DNA of 64,000 nt, taken from assembly GCA_964059195.1 (NCBI GenBank), contig CAXKWD010000005.1, positions 141,385,686 to 141,449,685 of the forward strand. Reading direction: 5' to 3'. Shown piece after piece: positions 42,690 through 54,691 of this stretch. Positions within the stretch are counted from its first letter, which is position 1. Every line of letters begins with the position of its first letter. Origin of the DNA: Ectobius pallidus. Lineage: Eukaryota; Arthropoda; Insecta; Blattodea; Ectobiidae. The notes under the pieces were generated by a model, which was given only the letters and a program-made list of their open reading frames with translations, did no database searches and had not been told where the DNA came from. The position numbers were made by a program, and so were the translations under genes.

Positions 42690-43697
42690 ATGGCACAGAG
42701 AAGACGCCTAGAAGATTCTCTTCGGTGGAGGGCCATAGGAATAATGGAAGCAGGATAGTCTCAAGCTGATGTGGCCAGATGGCTTAATGTGAATCGTTCT
42801 GTTGTTTCTTGGATGTGGCAAAACAGTTTGTAGAGTCTGAAAATGTATCCCGAAGGCCAGGGAAAGGACGACCAAGAGTGATATCAGAAAGAAAGGACCA
42901 TTATTTCCTGTAAGGGCTTGATGGTACCACCGTAGTACTGCATGACAACTGGCATCTGACCTCACAGCATCCACTGGAACAGTTGTATCAAGGCAAACAG
43001 TGTACAGAAAGCTTCGGCAGAGAGGCCTTTATTGTCGGAGACCTCCTGTATGTGTACCCCTGACTCGTATTCACAGTAGGGTAGGTCTAGAGTGGAGTCA
43101 TCAACATGCCAACTGGACAGTCGAACAGTGGGCCAATGTTCTCTTTACAGATGAGTCCAGATTTTGTCTTGAAAATTATTATCGACGGATTCACATCTGG
43201 AGAGAACATGGAACACGATTTCTGGATGCAAACATTGGAGGTGGAGGTGGATCAATAATGGTGACTACCCGACCACCTCTTCATGAAGTTGTACGGGTAA
43301 ATCAGCAAAGTTTAACTGCTGTCAGGTATTGTGACGAGATCTTGGCACTTCATCTATGGTTGTTTCGAGGTGCTGTGGGCTCAGACTTTGTACTGATGGA
43401 TGATAATGCTCATCCTCATAGAGCACAGGTGGTGGATGTTTTCCTGGAAACTGAAGATATTGCACGCATGGATTGGCCTGCTCGCTCTCCCGATTTGAAT
43501 CCTATAGAGCATGTCTGGAATGCACTAGGGAGACGACTTGCTTCACGTGAACATCCACCAACCACTCTCCAGGCCTTTGAGCTGCTCTGAAGGAAGAATG
43601 GGCGTTATTGCCTCAAAATGAGATTGATGACATTATTCACAGCATGCCACGCCATTGTGAGGCCTGTATTGCAGCCAGAGATGGTCATACCTCATAA
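42690..43697 (+). pseudogene. Tc1-like (DD34E) transposase pseudogene
   Basis: It starts ATG-Ala-Gln-Arg-Arg and runs through an N-terminal helix-turn-helix (SQADVARWLNVNRSVVS) broken by a stop. Frameshifts follow, then an open core 43000-43590: VLFTDESRFCLENYYRRIHIW (first Asp), FVLMDDNAHPHRA (second Asp), SPDLNPIEHVW (Glu). Exactly 34 residues separate the second Asp from the Glu, the DD34E signature of Tc1. The C-terminus (EEWALLPQNEIDDIIHSMPR to a stop at 43697) lies in a third register. All three catalytic residues survive, but the gene is disabled. I could not find terminal inverted repeats. Confidence 0.9.
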
Positions 43698-43916
43698 TGA
43701 GCTCATTAACGGGTTTTTCTGGATGTGTGTAAAAGTCATTACGTGTGCAAAAAAGAAAAGAAAGCAGGGCATTTTGTTTTACTGGTATGCACAAACGTTT
43801 ACTTTCTTTATTCCTCATATTATTTATACGTTACTATACTGTACCTGTTTATACTGTTTTGTGGCAAAATAAACCACCAATTTCGGTTTGTTGCTTTAAT
43901 TTTGGATACTAGTATG

Positions 43917-43926
43917 TATATATATA

Positions 43927-43957
<31 letters not shown>

Positions 43958-43961
43958 GTGC
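43917..43961. repeat. (AT)n microsatellite
   Basis: ATAT repeats including a small CGATATAT interruption, just beyond the Tc1 pseudogene. Confidence 0.9.
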
Positions 43962-45383
43962 TATAACAGATCCACATGGATATATTACTGGATGTATCAA
44001 CATGCATCGAGCACTGAAATAAGGTGTATTTGGAAAAAATTGCATTTTTAATAGACATTCTACTGAAGCCTCAATGTCCTCATGTCAAATACCAGTACTG
44101 ACTTCTACAGGATACTCCTCCAAGGTCCTTTCCGACAGTCAAAATTTAAGAATGATGCTGTGTCAACGAGAGGAAGTTGTGTTTGCAGCAAATAGAAATA
44201 TTCAGGATTTTAAACATTTTTTCTAAGTTCCCAAAAAAACTATTACAGCTGTGAATATGCAAGTTTAAATTTTAAATTATTGTGCATTAGCACTGATAAT
44301 AATTAGGAAATTAATAGTATGGGACATTTATTTTTGGGAACATGTACTTGCTAGGTATTTTGGTTCCCTAGGTGAGAAATAATTTTCGAAATTTCACGTT
44401 CTTTAGCATGGTATTGGTAAGTGGTTAAATAAAATTGACTTGAATTGGCCTAATTTTATAAAGGCTTGTATTTATGAACAATGGCTCCAACTTATATGGG
44501 CCCATGGTGCTCAAGCCCACCCAATAATCTGCCATGTATTATCGCAAATATTTATTATTAATAATAGTGTTTTGTTGTTTAATCGGTGCAAAACGAAACC
44601 CAGACTCTTGTTGACTTATATTGATGATCTCCCTTTGTTTCAAGCAATTCACTTTCGCGGTCATTTGATTATTCCTGAATAATTCTTTAAATTTGTATGT
44701 AAAATTTGCTCTGCCAATGCCAATTTCCACAGCATCTGCCGAAATATATTCTATTATTGAAAAAGACATTTTTGCACTCAATAATATCCAAAAAAAGATT
44801 TAATCATACATTGCTATTCTAACAAGTACAGCTCTACATAGAGATAGGGGGGGAAATCAGAGAAAAGCAGAGAAAAGAGAAACACATTTATACATGCAAT
44901 ACTAAACAATAGTCAGTTCATGTTTCATTTTATTTTATTTTAGTAGTTACCTGAGACCGAAAAAATTCTTTATAATATAAACTATAAATAGTTTCACTGG
45001 TCAAGCAAAAACTAATATTGTGACATAAGTAAATGACGCATACAGAACATTCTCAAACATAACGGAGAAATAATGAAAAATACCAAATACTGATTATTGA
45101 TTACACTATATGTTTTGGCTAATAGAAACTTCCCCTTAGGATACATGATGGAAAATCTGATTTGATGAATCTGGTGTATTTCCTGGATCGTTACGAAGGT
45201 TATGAAATTTTTTAGTAGTTAAATTTGTAATATACAATATTTACTTCTCTGCAGTATCCTTAGTTCAGAGTTCATGAGTCGCCCTTGGTATAACGAGTAC
45301 TCAGAAGGCTACAAGATATCATGAAAAATGTTTCCACCATTTTTAATTTAACTTTACTAACCATTGCTACACTTTCTCTGTAA
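43962..45383. other. AT-rich stretch before LINE A
   Basis: I see no gene, RNA or element boundary. Confidence 0.5.
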
Positions 45384-47003
45384 GTGTATTATAAAAGATA
45401 TTGCAATGTGCTTAAAAAGGTCATTAAAGAAGCAAAGAGCAGGTATTTTTCACAAATAATTAATAAATCAAACAACAAAGTTAAGACTGTATGGAATATA
45501 GTAAAAAATGAAACAGGGAAAGCAAAGGAAAAAAGTGATTGTACGTCATTAATATACAAAAATAAGAAACTAGACAACCTATCAGATATTACAAATGCAT
45601 TTAATAACCACTTCATAAATATTGCAGAGAATTGTGTTCCCACTAACAATACCAGTGTCAAGGCAATAGACCTTCTGACAAAATCTACAATTTGTAACCA
45701 TAAATTTGAAATCACACTGACTTCCTCTGTAGAAATTGAAAATATAATAAAATTGCTTAAAAGTAAAAGCTCATCTGGATGGGATGACATAAGTAATAAG
45801 CTATTAAAAAGTTGCTGTTCGGAACTTAGTAAACCCCTTAGCCATATATTTAACTGTTCACTAGAAACTGGAATATTTCCTGAAAGAATGAAACATGCAA
45901 TTGTCAAGCCCCTGTTTAAAAAAGGAGACAAAAATTTACCATCAAATTACAGGCCTATATCGCTCTTAACTTCATTTTCAAAAGTATTCGAAAAAGTTGT
46001 ATATAACCGCATAGTTTACTATCTTAATTTGTATAATATACTTACACCATCACAATTTGGTTTTAGAAGTGGCATGTCTACTGAAAATGCTACATTTAAA
46101 CTCACCACAGAAATACTGGAAGCGCTAGATAAAAAGAAATATACGTTGGGAATTTTCTGTGACTTAGCTAAAGCATTCGACTGTATAAATCATGAACTAT
46201 TAATTGAAAAATTGGAACATTATGGAATAGATAATTTAACACTGAATTGGTTCAAATCATACCTGTCTGAAAGAACTCAAAATGTGGTAATAAATGGAAA
46301 CAAATCTAATCTAGGAGTAGTTAGAAGTGGAGTACCACAGGGATCAATACTAGGACCTTTGCTATTTTTAATTTTCATCAATGACTTGCCACATAACTTA
46401 AGTGACGAAACAAAGGTATTGCTTTTCGCGGATGACACTAGTGTTTTTGTAACAGGAAAATCCCAGGAACAACTGGCAAGAGTAGCTACAAAGGCTTTTC
46501 ACGAATTAAATATATGGTTCCAAGCCAATAAAATGACGCTTAATATCGAAAAAACCCACTTTATTCAATTCAGAACAAAACAAAGATGTACCCAAAACCT
46601 TGTAATTAATTACCAAACACAAAGCATAGAAGAAATTAGTAATATCAAATTTTTAGGATTACAAATTGATCAACATCTCGACTGGAAGTCACATATTGAA
46701 ATGATAATTCCAAAACTAAGTTCAGCATGCTTTACCTTAAGAGTCCTGAATCAGGTTTTAAAACAGGATGCCTTACGCATGGTGTATTTTGCAAATTTCC
46801 ACGCGATAATGAAGTATGGAATCATATTCTGGGGTAACTCGACACATAGGGATAAAATATTTAAGCTACAAAAGCAAGCAATTAGAATAATGTGTGGAAA
46901 GAAAAGGAGAGAATCATGCAAACCGCTCTTTGAAAAATTAAAAGTCTTCACTCTCACAGGGGAGTATATATACTCTGTTATGTGTTATATGGTAGATAAT
47001 ATT
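45384..47003 (+). pseudogene. LINE A reverse transcriptase, 5' portion of a split copy
   Basis: An open frame beginning in the linker between endonuclease and RT (YKRYCNVLKKVIKEAKSRYF), so the copy is 5'-truncated. RT motifs are complete: NYRPISLLTSFSKVFEKVVY, motif A IFCDLAKAFD, motif B RSGVPQGSILGPLLF, motif C LLFADD. It continues to MCYMVDNI at GATAATATT (46995-47003), where LINE B is inserted. The LINE A frame resumes at 53579 in the same register. The codons after 47003 in the apparent ORF belong to LINE B read backwards. Jockey-like by RT motifs; the clade is not proven. Confidence 0.9.
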
Positions 47004-47034
47004 AATGTAGAGAAAAGCGCACAATGTGCATCAG

Positions 47035-47681
47035 TTACTGATCTTTACAAAACTGAGTTAGTGAGCATTGCCTTTTACGGCATCGTTTCACATGGTATCT
47101 ATCACAGCTGCCCTCACACAGCATGCACACACACAATATGTTCGGCTCGTGGTAGCTCTTGTCTCTGCATACTCTGTGGTGAAAACCGTGAATCGCGAAC
47201 CTAGTCACTAAATGCCGTAACTCGTAGGATCCCTTCATCCACTCGTCCGTGATCATCGCATCCGTGGAGTAAAAGTCCGTCCAAATCTCCTCTCTCTTCC
47301 TTTCCAATTCTTTCTTCAGCTTCTCATAGCCCTCTGTAGATGGTAACAGTAATCGCATCCTTAGTTCTTCGATGAAGAAGGGCTCTCTCGCTAGTCTGTA
47401 TACTAGTCGTGATGGAGTGTATTTTGATAAGCAGAGCGCTCTCTTTAGAAAGGTCGCTTTCACTCCTTCTAGCATTTTTAGGTGACTGTATTTTAGGTGC
47501 GTCCATAGGTTCTCTATCCCATATATGGCTACTGGGGCTACTTTTATATGGAACAGCCTAATAGCTGTCCTTAGAGACAGTTCACGCAACTTTTTTATTT
47601 CACTGATAGCCTTTGTCGCTCCGTCTACCCTTTCTTTCACGTGAATAGTGAAAGCTGTCCCCGATGTTTGTAGGGTTACTC
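47035..47681 (-). pseudogene. LINE B C-terminal part with zinc knuckle
   Basis: It begins GVTLQTSGTAFTIHVKERVD directly after the inserted element and continues in the same register as the N-terminal part. SLRTAIRLFHIKVAPVAIYG is the usual post-RT thumb region. It ends with CMLCEGSCDRYHVKRC, a C-x2-C...H...C zinc-knuckle pattern, and a stop near 47035. A related C-terminal scrap lies at 56812-56985. Confidence 0.85.
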
Positions 47682-49589
47682 CCAGGGGTCGTATTCTGTA
47701 ACTCCACCAACGCTCTCAACTACGATTACACCAATGTTACTAGAAAAAGTTATTCTGTAACTATTGGTGTCAAGAATCGATCTTGAAATCACACCAATAT
47801 ATTGCTGGAAATATTGGTGACACACCGACGGCTCCAAACCCCTCGGTGAGCTCAACAACAACTCGAAAGTACCAAAATATCGCAAAATTTGCAGAAATAT
47901 CGACATATTTGTGATACAATGGCCGCTTATATCCTAATTGGGCGACTTCGTGATGGTGTCAATAGCTATATTTTCGTAATAACAGAGAAGGTACAGTATA
48001 TATCCATTAATGAATAGATTCTTAGTATTTGTTAATATGTTTTTATCAATATAAAAACTAAATACATAATTTTATTTTGCAACAAGCATGTTTGAGGTTA
48101 TGTTTGCATAATTGCACATAATATTAATTATTTTACTTTATCTTGTTTCAGATTTGGAATTGTAATCCATGTGATCTGCATTAAAGAGTGGACAACACAA
48201 TATGCACCAATAATAAGCTTAACGAACACTTATGGGTGTCACCTCTATGTAGGCCTAAATTTTTTAATGTAGTGTAAAATTTTGTTCAGTTCATTCGAAA
48301 GAACAGTGCACAAGTAGGTCATTTGCAATTGAGAAAAACATCCCACTCAAGCAATGCTTCAAGTAGTGAGATGTTGTTGGCTTTTTGTAATTTTCAGGAA
48401 ATAATGACGAAGACTGTGCTTATTAGAACTGAGCAAAGTGCCATGAACTCATGATACATATAATAGTTTTTTTGTACCAAAGTTTACTTTGTAAGTGTGT
48501 GTGTACTTTATCACTCAGCAAAATATGATGTACATTGTCCTTACTTTTAAATATACTGGTAGCCTATATAGCGTTTACTAGTTTATAAAACTTTTCACAC
48601 TTAGAGAAGCATCTGTTTTTAACTGCACAAAAAATATGCCTCCCTTCCAATGTAGCCTATTGTAATTGAAAATATTATTTAAATCTAGCTACAATATTGG
48701 CTTTACCAATTTTTTGTCTAATTTAAACCATCTATTTTATTCCCTCTAATTCCTTTTATAATAATATGAGCTATATTGTATCTCGTGATTTTCCGTCAAG
48801 TGGGTGTGGCTTATACTATGTAAGTTGAAATGCATGTTGAATTTTCAGAGCCATTTTCCCATAACTTGATATTTTCAACACAAAAGGCACAATATCTCTT
48901 AAAGTAATGGTCCAAATTGCATGAAACTTTGCACACCCATAGTTTTTTGTGTGTTCTAGAGGATAGACCTAAATAATCTGATGTATTTGCAACACAAGAT
49001 TATTTCACTTGTGAACATGATGTGAAAAAATTCGTAATAATTTTATATTGAAATTTTAAAATGCCTGAAAATTGTATCAGGCATACCACAGTATAAATTG
49101 ATGGTTTATCCTCGAGATTATAGTGTCAGCTGTGAATAAAAAAAAATATTACACCAATCAGATTGACTTTTGCATGAAATCATGTTACTTAGGCTTAATC
49201 GCATGCTGAAAAATAAAAATAAAATAATGTTCTAATATCAACCTTCATATTTGTGACACTAATAATTTTTGTGCTCATTTCAACCCCCAAATGTATACTT
49301 CTAATGTCCAAAATTTCATTTTATTATTGCAAATAGTGTTGAAGATATCGAACAGTTACTGCAATGCCTGCTTGGGCATGGTCTCTTGGTGTATGAGCCC
49401 CTTAAGACACTTTTTCAGTGATATTATGGTGTTATTTAAATTAATATATAATTATGAACAACTATGAGGCCAATTGTAATGTTTCAAAGTACTGTGTAAA
49501 TTAAATACTAATGAATTCATTTTAAGTTAACCTAAAACGCAATTAATTTATTTCAAGGGTTTTATAAATGTCATAAAAGCAGTAGGCAA

Positions 49590-50040
49590 TGTAGATGTAG
49601 ATGTAGATGTAGATGTCTCGTTCTGTAGATCCTGTGTTGAGCAGGGCTCAAGGATATAGAACACGTCAGATAAAAACATACATGCATGTTATAAAAAAAA
49701 ACATGATACAAGAATTGTTATGTCACACTTACTCAAGCTGAAAAGAAATCATCCATATTGTAGAAGGTGTGAGTTACTAAATATTGCTTCAGAGCTCTTT
49801 TGAAAGATTTGCATTTGCTTTTAATACATAGTGATTTAATCTCTTTTGGAAGGTTATTGTATATTTGTATTGCGGAATAATAAGCACCTTTCTGAAAAAG
49901 TTTTAATGAGTTAGCTGGTCTATGTAAATCATTCATGTTTCTAGTAGTACGCCCGTGTATACTGTGATTACTTTGAAATTTATCAATATTATCTACCATG
50001 TAACACATAACAGAGTATAAGATACTCTTATTTGCTTAAA
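49590..50040 (-). mobile_element. LINE A-family 3' fragment
   Basis: Minus-strand open frame 50008-49733 encodes the C-terminus seen at 53579 (MVDNIDKFQSNHSIHGRTTR, YNNLPKEIKSL, THTFYNMDDFF). It is followed by the same 3' UTR and the terminal (GTAGAT)n run at 49592-49617. It is 5'-truncated just upstream of the MCYMVDNI motif. Confidence 0.85.
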
Positions 50041-50131
50041 CTTTACTATTTGCTTTATCTATATAAAAATAATTTTATAATTGGCTTGTGTTCTATAAAT
50101 TAAGTAAAAACTCCTACTGAATATTTTTTTT

Positions 50132-50835
50132 ACTTTCTCTGCCTGTACCATAGGTAATACAGATAAAGGAAGTATTGTTTTCGACCCCAACTTTGAAGTT
50201 GAGTTTTTAGCCCAAATACACATTTTGAGGTATTCTGAATCCCCAAATACTATTTTCGGAAACATGTCTGTGTGGAAGTGTGTCAACAGCCTAGCTCCAG
50301 AATGGAAAATCGTAAGAATTTTTTTTTGTATTTGGGTTGGGTACCTTCTGAAGATGTGACACAAGGATTGGCGACAAGTTTCTCTTATTTTTAAAGGGAC
50401 TTTACATGAAAAAATGTTCGTTTTTCGCGATTTTATCGATTTGTTTAAATTTTGCACATGGGTTGCTTATAAGTTACTTGGACTTAAAACTTTATTTGAA
50501 ACTTTTTTCGAAGAAATTCTCTTTAGGGTAGTTATAAGCCACCCACTCTGAATACGTGCTAAAAGTTTTATTTGAAATATTTTTTCGAAGAAAATCTCTA
50601 AAGTGTAGTCTTTATCAGAATGTGAAGTGAGAAAAATGTATTGTGCATGCTTAAAGTAAAGAAAGTTATGAGAGTACAATAAATATATTTTATTTGGGTT
50701 GTGTATCCTTCGGGGATGTGATGTGTTAAGGACATTCTCTTTATTTATACAACCAATTTACATTACAAGAATGTCATACACAATAATTATATTATACTGA
50801 GAGACTAACTTTTATTTGAACAGAGATTGGAAAGT
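50132..50835. repeat. inverted-terminal-repeat element, copy 2 (diverged)
   Basis: Parallels the element at 2850: ACTTTCTCTGCCTGTACCAT, GGAAGTATTGTTTTCGACCC, GGTACCTTCTGAAGATGTGA, TTCTCTTATTTTTAAAGGGA. The right end (GAACAGAGATTGGAAAGT) is degraded. Confidence 0.6.
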
Positions 50836-51510
50836 TCATTCCTTTCACTGAGTATGAATCCAGCAACATTTTGTTAAAATGAGTATTCTGAAAAGGGCTA
50901 CATCTTACTTTCTGTTAATCGTTAAAATGAATACTTTCACACAAACAAGGTGAGTTGCAATGGAAATATATAACTACTTCGAGATTGCATATTTTTTTAT
51001 AATCATAATTTAAATCAGACATTGGCAAACTATTGCGGAATTTGCTAATTGGATTCCCCGAGATACCCTCCTTATTATATATATATGACAGTAAACATTA
51101 CTAAAAACCATTGGCATTTTGCGAATTTCTCCTATTATTATAAATCCGCCTTTTCCCCCTATAAGCGTCTTGCAACATGCCAGTACGTGTAATATAAACG
51201 CCCACTTTCAAAATATATACATGAAATTAAACTCCCGCCCAGTTTGGAAATTATGAAATCACATTCCCGCACTCCATCAGCCAATGATATTCATTGCAGT
51301 TTGTTAAGACAGATTTCTCATAGCTACTTTCATTGCCAACATTCACGAAAATTCACAAAGTTATTGGTGGGCCTCAACAACGGTTCTCCAGATACCAACA
51401 GGGAGTTACAGAATCGCTCACGCTCTGGCCGTTGGTATCTTGCTGTCGGTTGTTGAGCTCTCAACAACACCAATGCGTTGGTGACGAAAGTTACAGAATA
51501 CGACCCCTGG

Positions 51511-53546
51511 TATTTGAAATGTGTCACTGATGTTAGTGGTCTTCCTTTGTAATTAACAGTTCCTTGTTTGCCACCTTTTCTGAAAGTCATCGCCACTGTT
51601 TTTCTTTCATTTATTTGCAGTTCATTGTCCTCTGCCCAGCTTACCATTTTATCAAATGCTGCCTGTAGTTCTTTTTGACTTGTAGAGACCATAACCATGT
51701 CATCGGCGTATGCATAAATTCTCACATTTTCATTCACTACTTTCATAACGTCTGCTGTGGCAATGATGAATAACACCGGACTTAGTGGGTCACCCTGGAG
51801 GACTCCATTAGTCTGTTCTATTTGGTGCGATGATGTAATTTCGTCATTGATTTGCACGTTATTCCTGCTCAGAATGTTTCGAGTGATTCTGGCGATGTAG
51901 CTATCTTCTCCTACAAATCCCTCCAACTTTCGTAGTAACATTTGCCTGTTAACAGTGTCAAAAGCCTTCATGTAATCTATAAACACTGTGTATAGTTTCC
52001 CTTGTGGTACGGCTAAAGCCTGTTCTATTTCTGCCTGGATACATCCAATTGCTTGTAGTGTGGACCGTCCCCTCCTAAACCCGAATTGTTCTTCAGGTAG
52101 CTTTGGGTCTACGTCATTCAGTAGCCTTTTGCACAGAAGACTAGTCAGTAATTTAAAAGTTGTGCACTCCAAAGCTATTCCTCTATAGGAATTTGGGTCG
52201 TTATGGTCTCCTTTGCCTTTATATAACATTTTCACCTTCGATCTCCTCCAGCTGTCGGGGATGTCTCCTTGTCGTAGGCATTCATTCATGATGCTCAGTA
52301 GACTCTTCTTTAGTTCTGGAAATGCAGCCTTGATCTGTTCGTTGTGAATCAGGTCTGGTCCACAAGCCTTGTTGTTTTTTGTGTTTTTGATCACTTCCCA
52401 CACTTCTTCCTCCGTAAACAAAGGTATATTTCCTATCACCGTAGGGTTTGCTGACTTTTGGTGTCTTGGCCTTGTTTCTCTCTCTTGCAGTACTGCTCTC
52501 ATATGCAACTCCCATGTTTCCATAGGGATACTTCTAGGAAATCTCACTCTTCTGGGATCTAATACCCTATATGGATGCTTTTCGGCTTCTTCTACTAACT
52601 TCTTTTCTTCTTCTACTTGGAAGGTTTCTTTTGCTTCTTTGATTATAATTTTATACTGCTTCCTTTTGGAATTGTATTCCTGATACATTGTTTCTGTTGG
52701 CTGTTTCAATGCCCGATGAAGCGCTACTAATGCTGATTTGCGTGCGTTGTAGCACCTTTCGTTAAACCATATTTTTGATTTTCGTTCCCTCTTCATTACT
52801 GGAACACTGGCTTTCAGGATCGTCTTCTCCCATTCATTCACTGCTGCGTTAAGATCTCCCTCTGTGATTAAGTTTTGTATTTCCTTATTTTGCTTTTCTG
52901 TAAGCAAATTTGTGTCTATTTTTCTGGACGCCTTCTCTGCTTTTGTCTCTTCTCGGTCGTCCTGGTTTATAAACTCGAAAGTAGTTTCTACGGGTAGGTG
53001 TTTCCTTGTGACGTCTCGTATTGTCTTTTGACTTACTAATCTTAGGTTCCTTTCATTCGTGAACACTAGATCTATTGTACTGGAGCCGTTGTGACATATA
53101 TATGTGTTTCGATTTGCATCATTGACCAGTGTTAAACCCTCTTCTTCTAGAAATTCTACGACTGCTTTTGTCTTGTAGCTTGATTTGTCGATCCTACAGT
53201 TTAGATCTCCTGCTAAGATCACTGTATCGCTTCTGTCTGTCTGGCTTAGGGCAATAGCTATTTCTTCTATGATTTCGGCTGATGTCATTTCCGGTTGGAA
53301 ATATGCACATGTGATCACCCCTGATCTATATTTTATGACAAGGATGTTGTCTGTTTTATAAAGCACTCTGCATGGAGCTAGACTAGCTTTTAGACAGCAC
53401 GTGATGCCGCCTTTCGGTCTGCCCCTCAGTCCTTGTTGAGCTAGTACATTAAAAGTATAAGCATTTCTCGCGGACCATTCTTTAGTGAGCATTGTCTCTG
53501 TTAGTATAACGGCGTCGTATGGCCCGAATATATTTTCCGGAAGCAC
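51511..53546 (-). pseudogene. LINE B endonuclease-reverse transcriptase, N-terminal part
   Basis: Open from the truncated 5' end to the point of insertion. Endonuclease motifs: AVILTETMLT, ILAGDLNCRID, STIDLVFTNERN. RT: NSYRGIALECTTFKLLTSLL, motif A TVFIDYMKAFDTVN, motif B NGVLQGDPLSPVLF, motif C AYADDMVMVS. The frame stops making family sense at HFKY (about 51511), where it enters the inserted element; the apparent ORF runs on to 51330 by chance. The frame resumes at about 47681. It is a LINE with AP-like endonuclease and a C-terminal zinc knuckle. No stop codon lies within this part. Confidence 0.88.
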
Positions 53547-53578
53547 CTTTAGTGCCCCGTATAGTCCTTGATAATATT

Positions 53579-53970
53579 GAGAGATTCCAAACTAATAGTA
53601 GTGTTCATGAACATATTACTAGAAACAGGAATGATTTACATAGACCGGTTAATGCATTAAAACTTTTTCAGAATGGCGCTTATTACTCCGCAATACAGAT
53701 ATACAATAAGCTTCCAAACAACATTAAATTATTATGTATTCAAAGAAAAAGCAAATCCTTCAAAGGATCTCTCAAGAAATTTTTAATTACTCACACCTTC
53801 TACAATATGGATGAGTATTTCCAGTTTGAATAAGTTTATAGTGTAGTATATTATATATCATTATTTATTACTTGCTTGTATATTGTAATCTGACGTGTTC
53901 TATATCCTTGAGTCCCACTCAACACAGGATCTACAGAACGAGATAACTACATCTACATCTACATCTACCA
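53579..53970 (+). pseudogene. LINE A C-terminus and 3' end
   Basis: The frame continues from 47003: ERFQTNSSVHEHITRNRNDL, then YYSAIQIYNKLPNNIKLL, and THTFYNMDEYFQFE before TAA at 53831-53833. The 3' UTR ends in (ATCTAC)n at about 53946-53968. Together with 45384-47003 this gives about 624 codons with no internal stop if LINE B is ignored. Confidence 0.88.
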
Positions 53971-54599
53971 ACATAATTGTAAGAAATTAATATTGGACTA
54001 CTAGTACCTGCACCTATATTGTAAAAATAGATTAAATATGTGGGTACTACTTGCCTTACACTGCTCCCCCACAGTACTGTACAGAAGACGGCAGCAATGA
54101 AAACGTGCAATTTTTGTACAGGTGTTCCTTTGTTCTCTAATATGAAACATTTCACTACAGACAATATTTATTAACTCTAAAGTAGGCCTACTCATATTTA
54201 AAGTGATGTAAGTGGAGTATCCCCACAGATATCAAAAAGTCGTTTAAAACGCCGCGTATCCCCACTTTGTCAAACTTTTTCAAGGTCCTTAATAATTATT
54301 TCTATAGAAGGCTGTGAAAAGAAAAATGAAATAAGCAATAATAAACACAATAGACCACACTATTTGTGAACAGATTGTCTTCGCCAATCATAATTTATAT
54401 AACTTATTTAAATTAATAAGTTTTAGGGTTGTTTTAATATGGTACTGTGTATTTTTATTTTCATTTCTAAAATTTTAAATACAGTTCCATCTTCATGTTA
54501 GTTGCCCACACAGGCGTCCTCCTATGATCTTTGGTCGTCAGTTATAAACTTTTCTAAACTTACTTAAACTTCGCAACTAACGAACGCTATAGAAGGCAG

Positions 54600-54676
54600 T
54601 GGTTTTGACAAAGCGTGGCGCCATATTGGGTAGAGCAGTTCGCATTTATTGTGGCGCGTGGTAATAGCGTTGGAAA
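54600..54676 (+). promoter_or_regulatory. probable SUMO promoter / 5' UTR region
   Basis: A locally GC-richer stretch (GTGGCGCCATATTGGGTAGA, TTGTGGCGCGTGG) just upstream of the SUMO ATG. No TATA box is evident. Assignment is by position only. Confidence 0.35.
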
Positions 54677-54691
54677 ATGTCTGACAACCAG
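54677..54691 (+). CDS. SUMO: SUMO exon 1 (coding part)
   Basis: 15 nt, MSDNQ, followed by GTAAAA. It is too short to be recognised alone; it is supported by the exact phase-0 join to exon 2 and by MSD- starts in other SUMO proteins. Confidence 0.93.

Larger units (their letters stand above)
47682..51510. mobile_element. 3.8-kb DNA element with 20-bp inverted ends, superfamily unassigned
   Basis: Ends match as exact complements over CCAGGGGTCGTATTCTGTAA (47682-47701; complement at 51491-51510). Subterminal regions repeat GTTACAGAAT/ATTCTGTAAC and contain CACCAA/TTGGTG motifs. The insertion point lies in a LINE B Leu codon; flanks suggest at most a 3-bp CWG duplication (CAG on the left, CTG on the right). 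I find no transposase. A short open piece at about 47922-47990 (MAAYILIGRLRDGVNS...) before a GTACAG could be an exon scrap. The interior carries two other repeats (49590-50040 and 50132-50835). A PIF/Harbinger-type origin is possible but unproven. Confidence 0.75.
47004..53569 (-). mobile_element. LINE B, 5'-truncated, inserted into LINE A
   Basis: The insertion is bracketed by a 9-bp direct repeat GATAATATT (46995-47003 and 53570-53578), the expected target duplication. LINE B is itself split by the inverted-repeat element 47682-51510; without it the copy is about 2.74 kb. The 5' end falls inside the endonuclease, as usual for target-primed retroposition. Confidence 0.88.

Noticed and set aside
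45389..45931. A 180-codon minus-strand frame
   Set aside because: Antisense shadow of the LINE A reverse transcriptase.
47004..47204. C-terminal extension of the LINE A ORF (NVEKSAQCAS...)
   Set aside because: After GATAATATT the sequence is LINE B read backwards; the true LINE A continuation is at 53579.
51330..51510. C-terminal part of the LINE B N-terminal ORF
   Set aside because: It lies inside the inserted inverted-repeat element; similarity to LINE stops at HFKY.
53519..53578. N-terminus of a small separate gene ending FYNMDEYFQFE
   Set aside because: The first 20 codons are LINE B antisense; the rest is the LINE A C-terminus.
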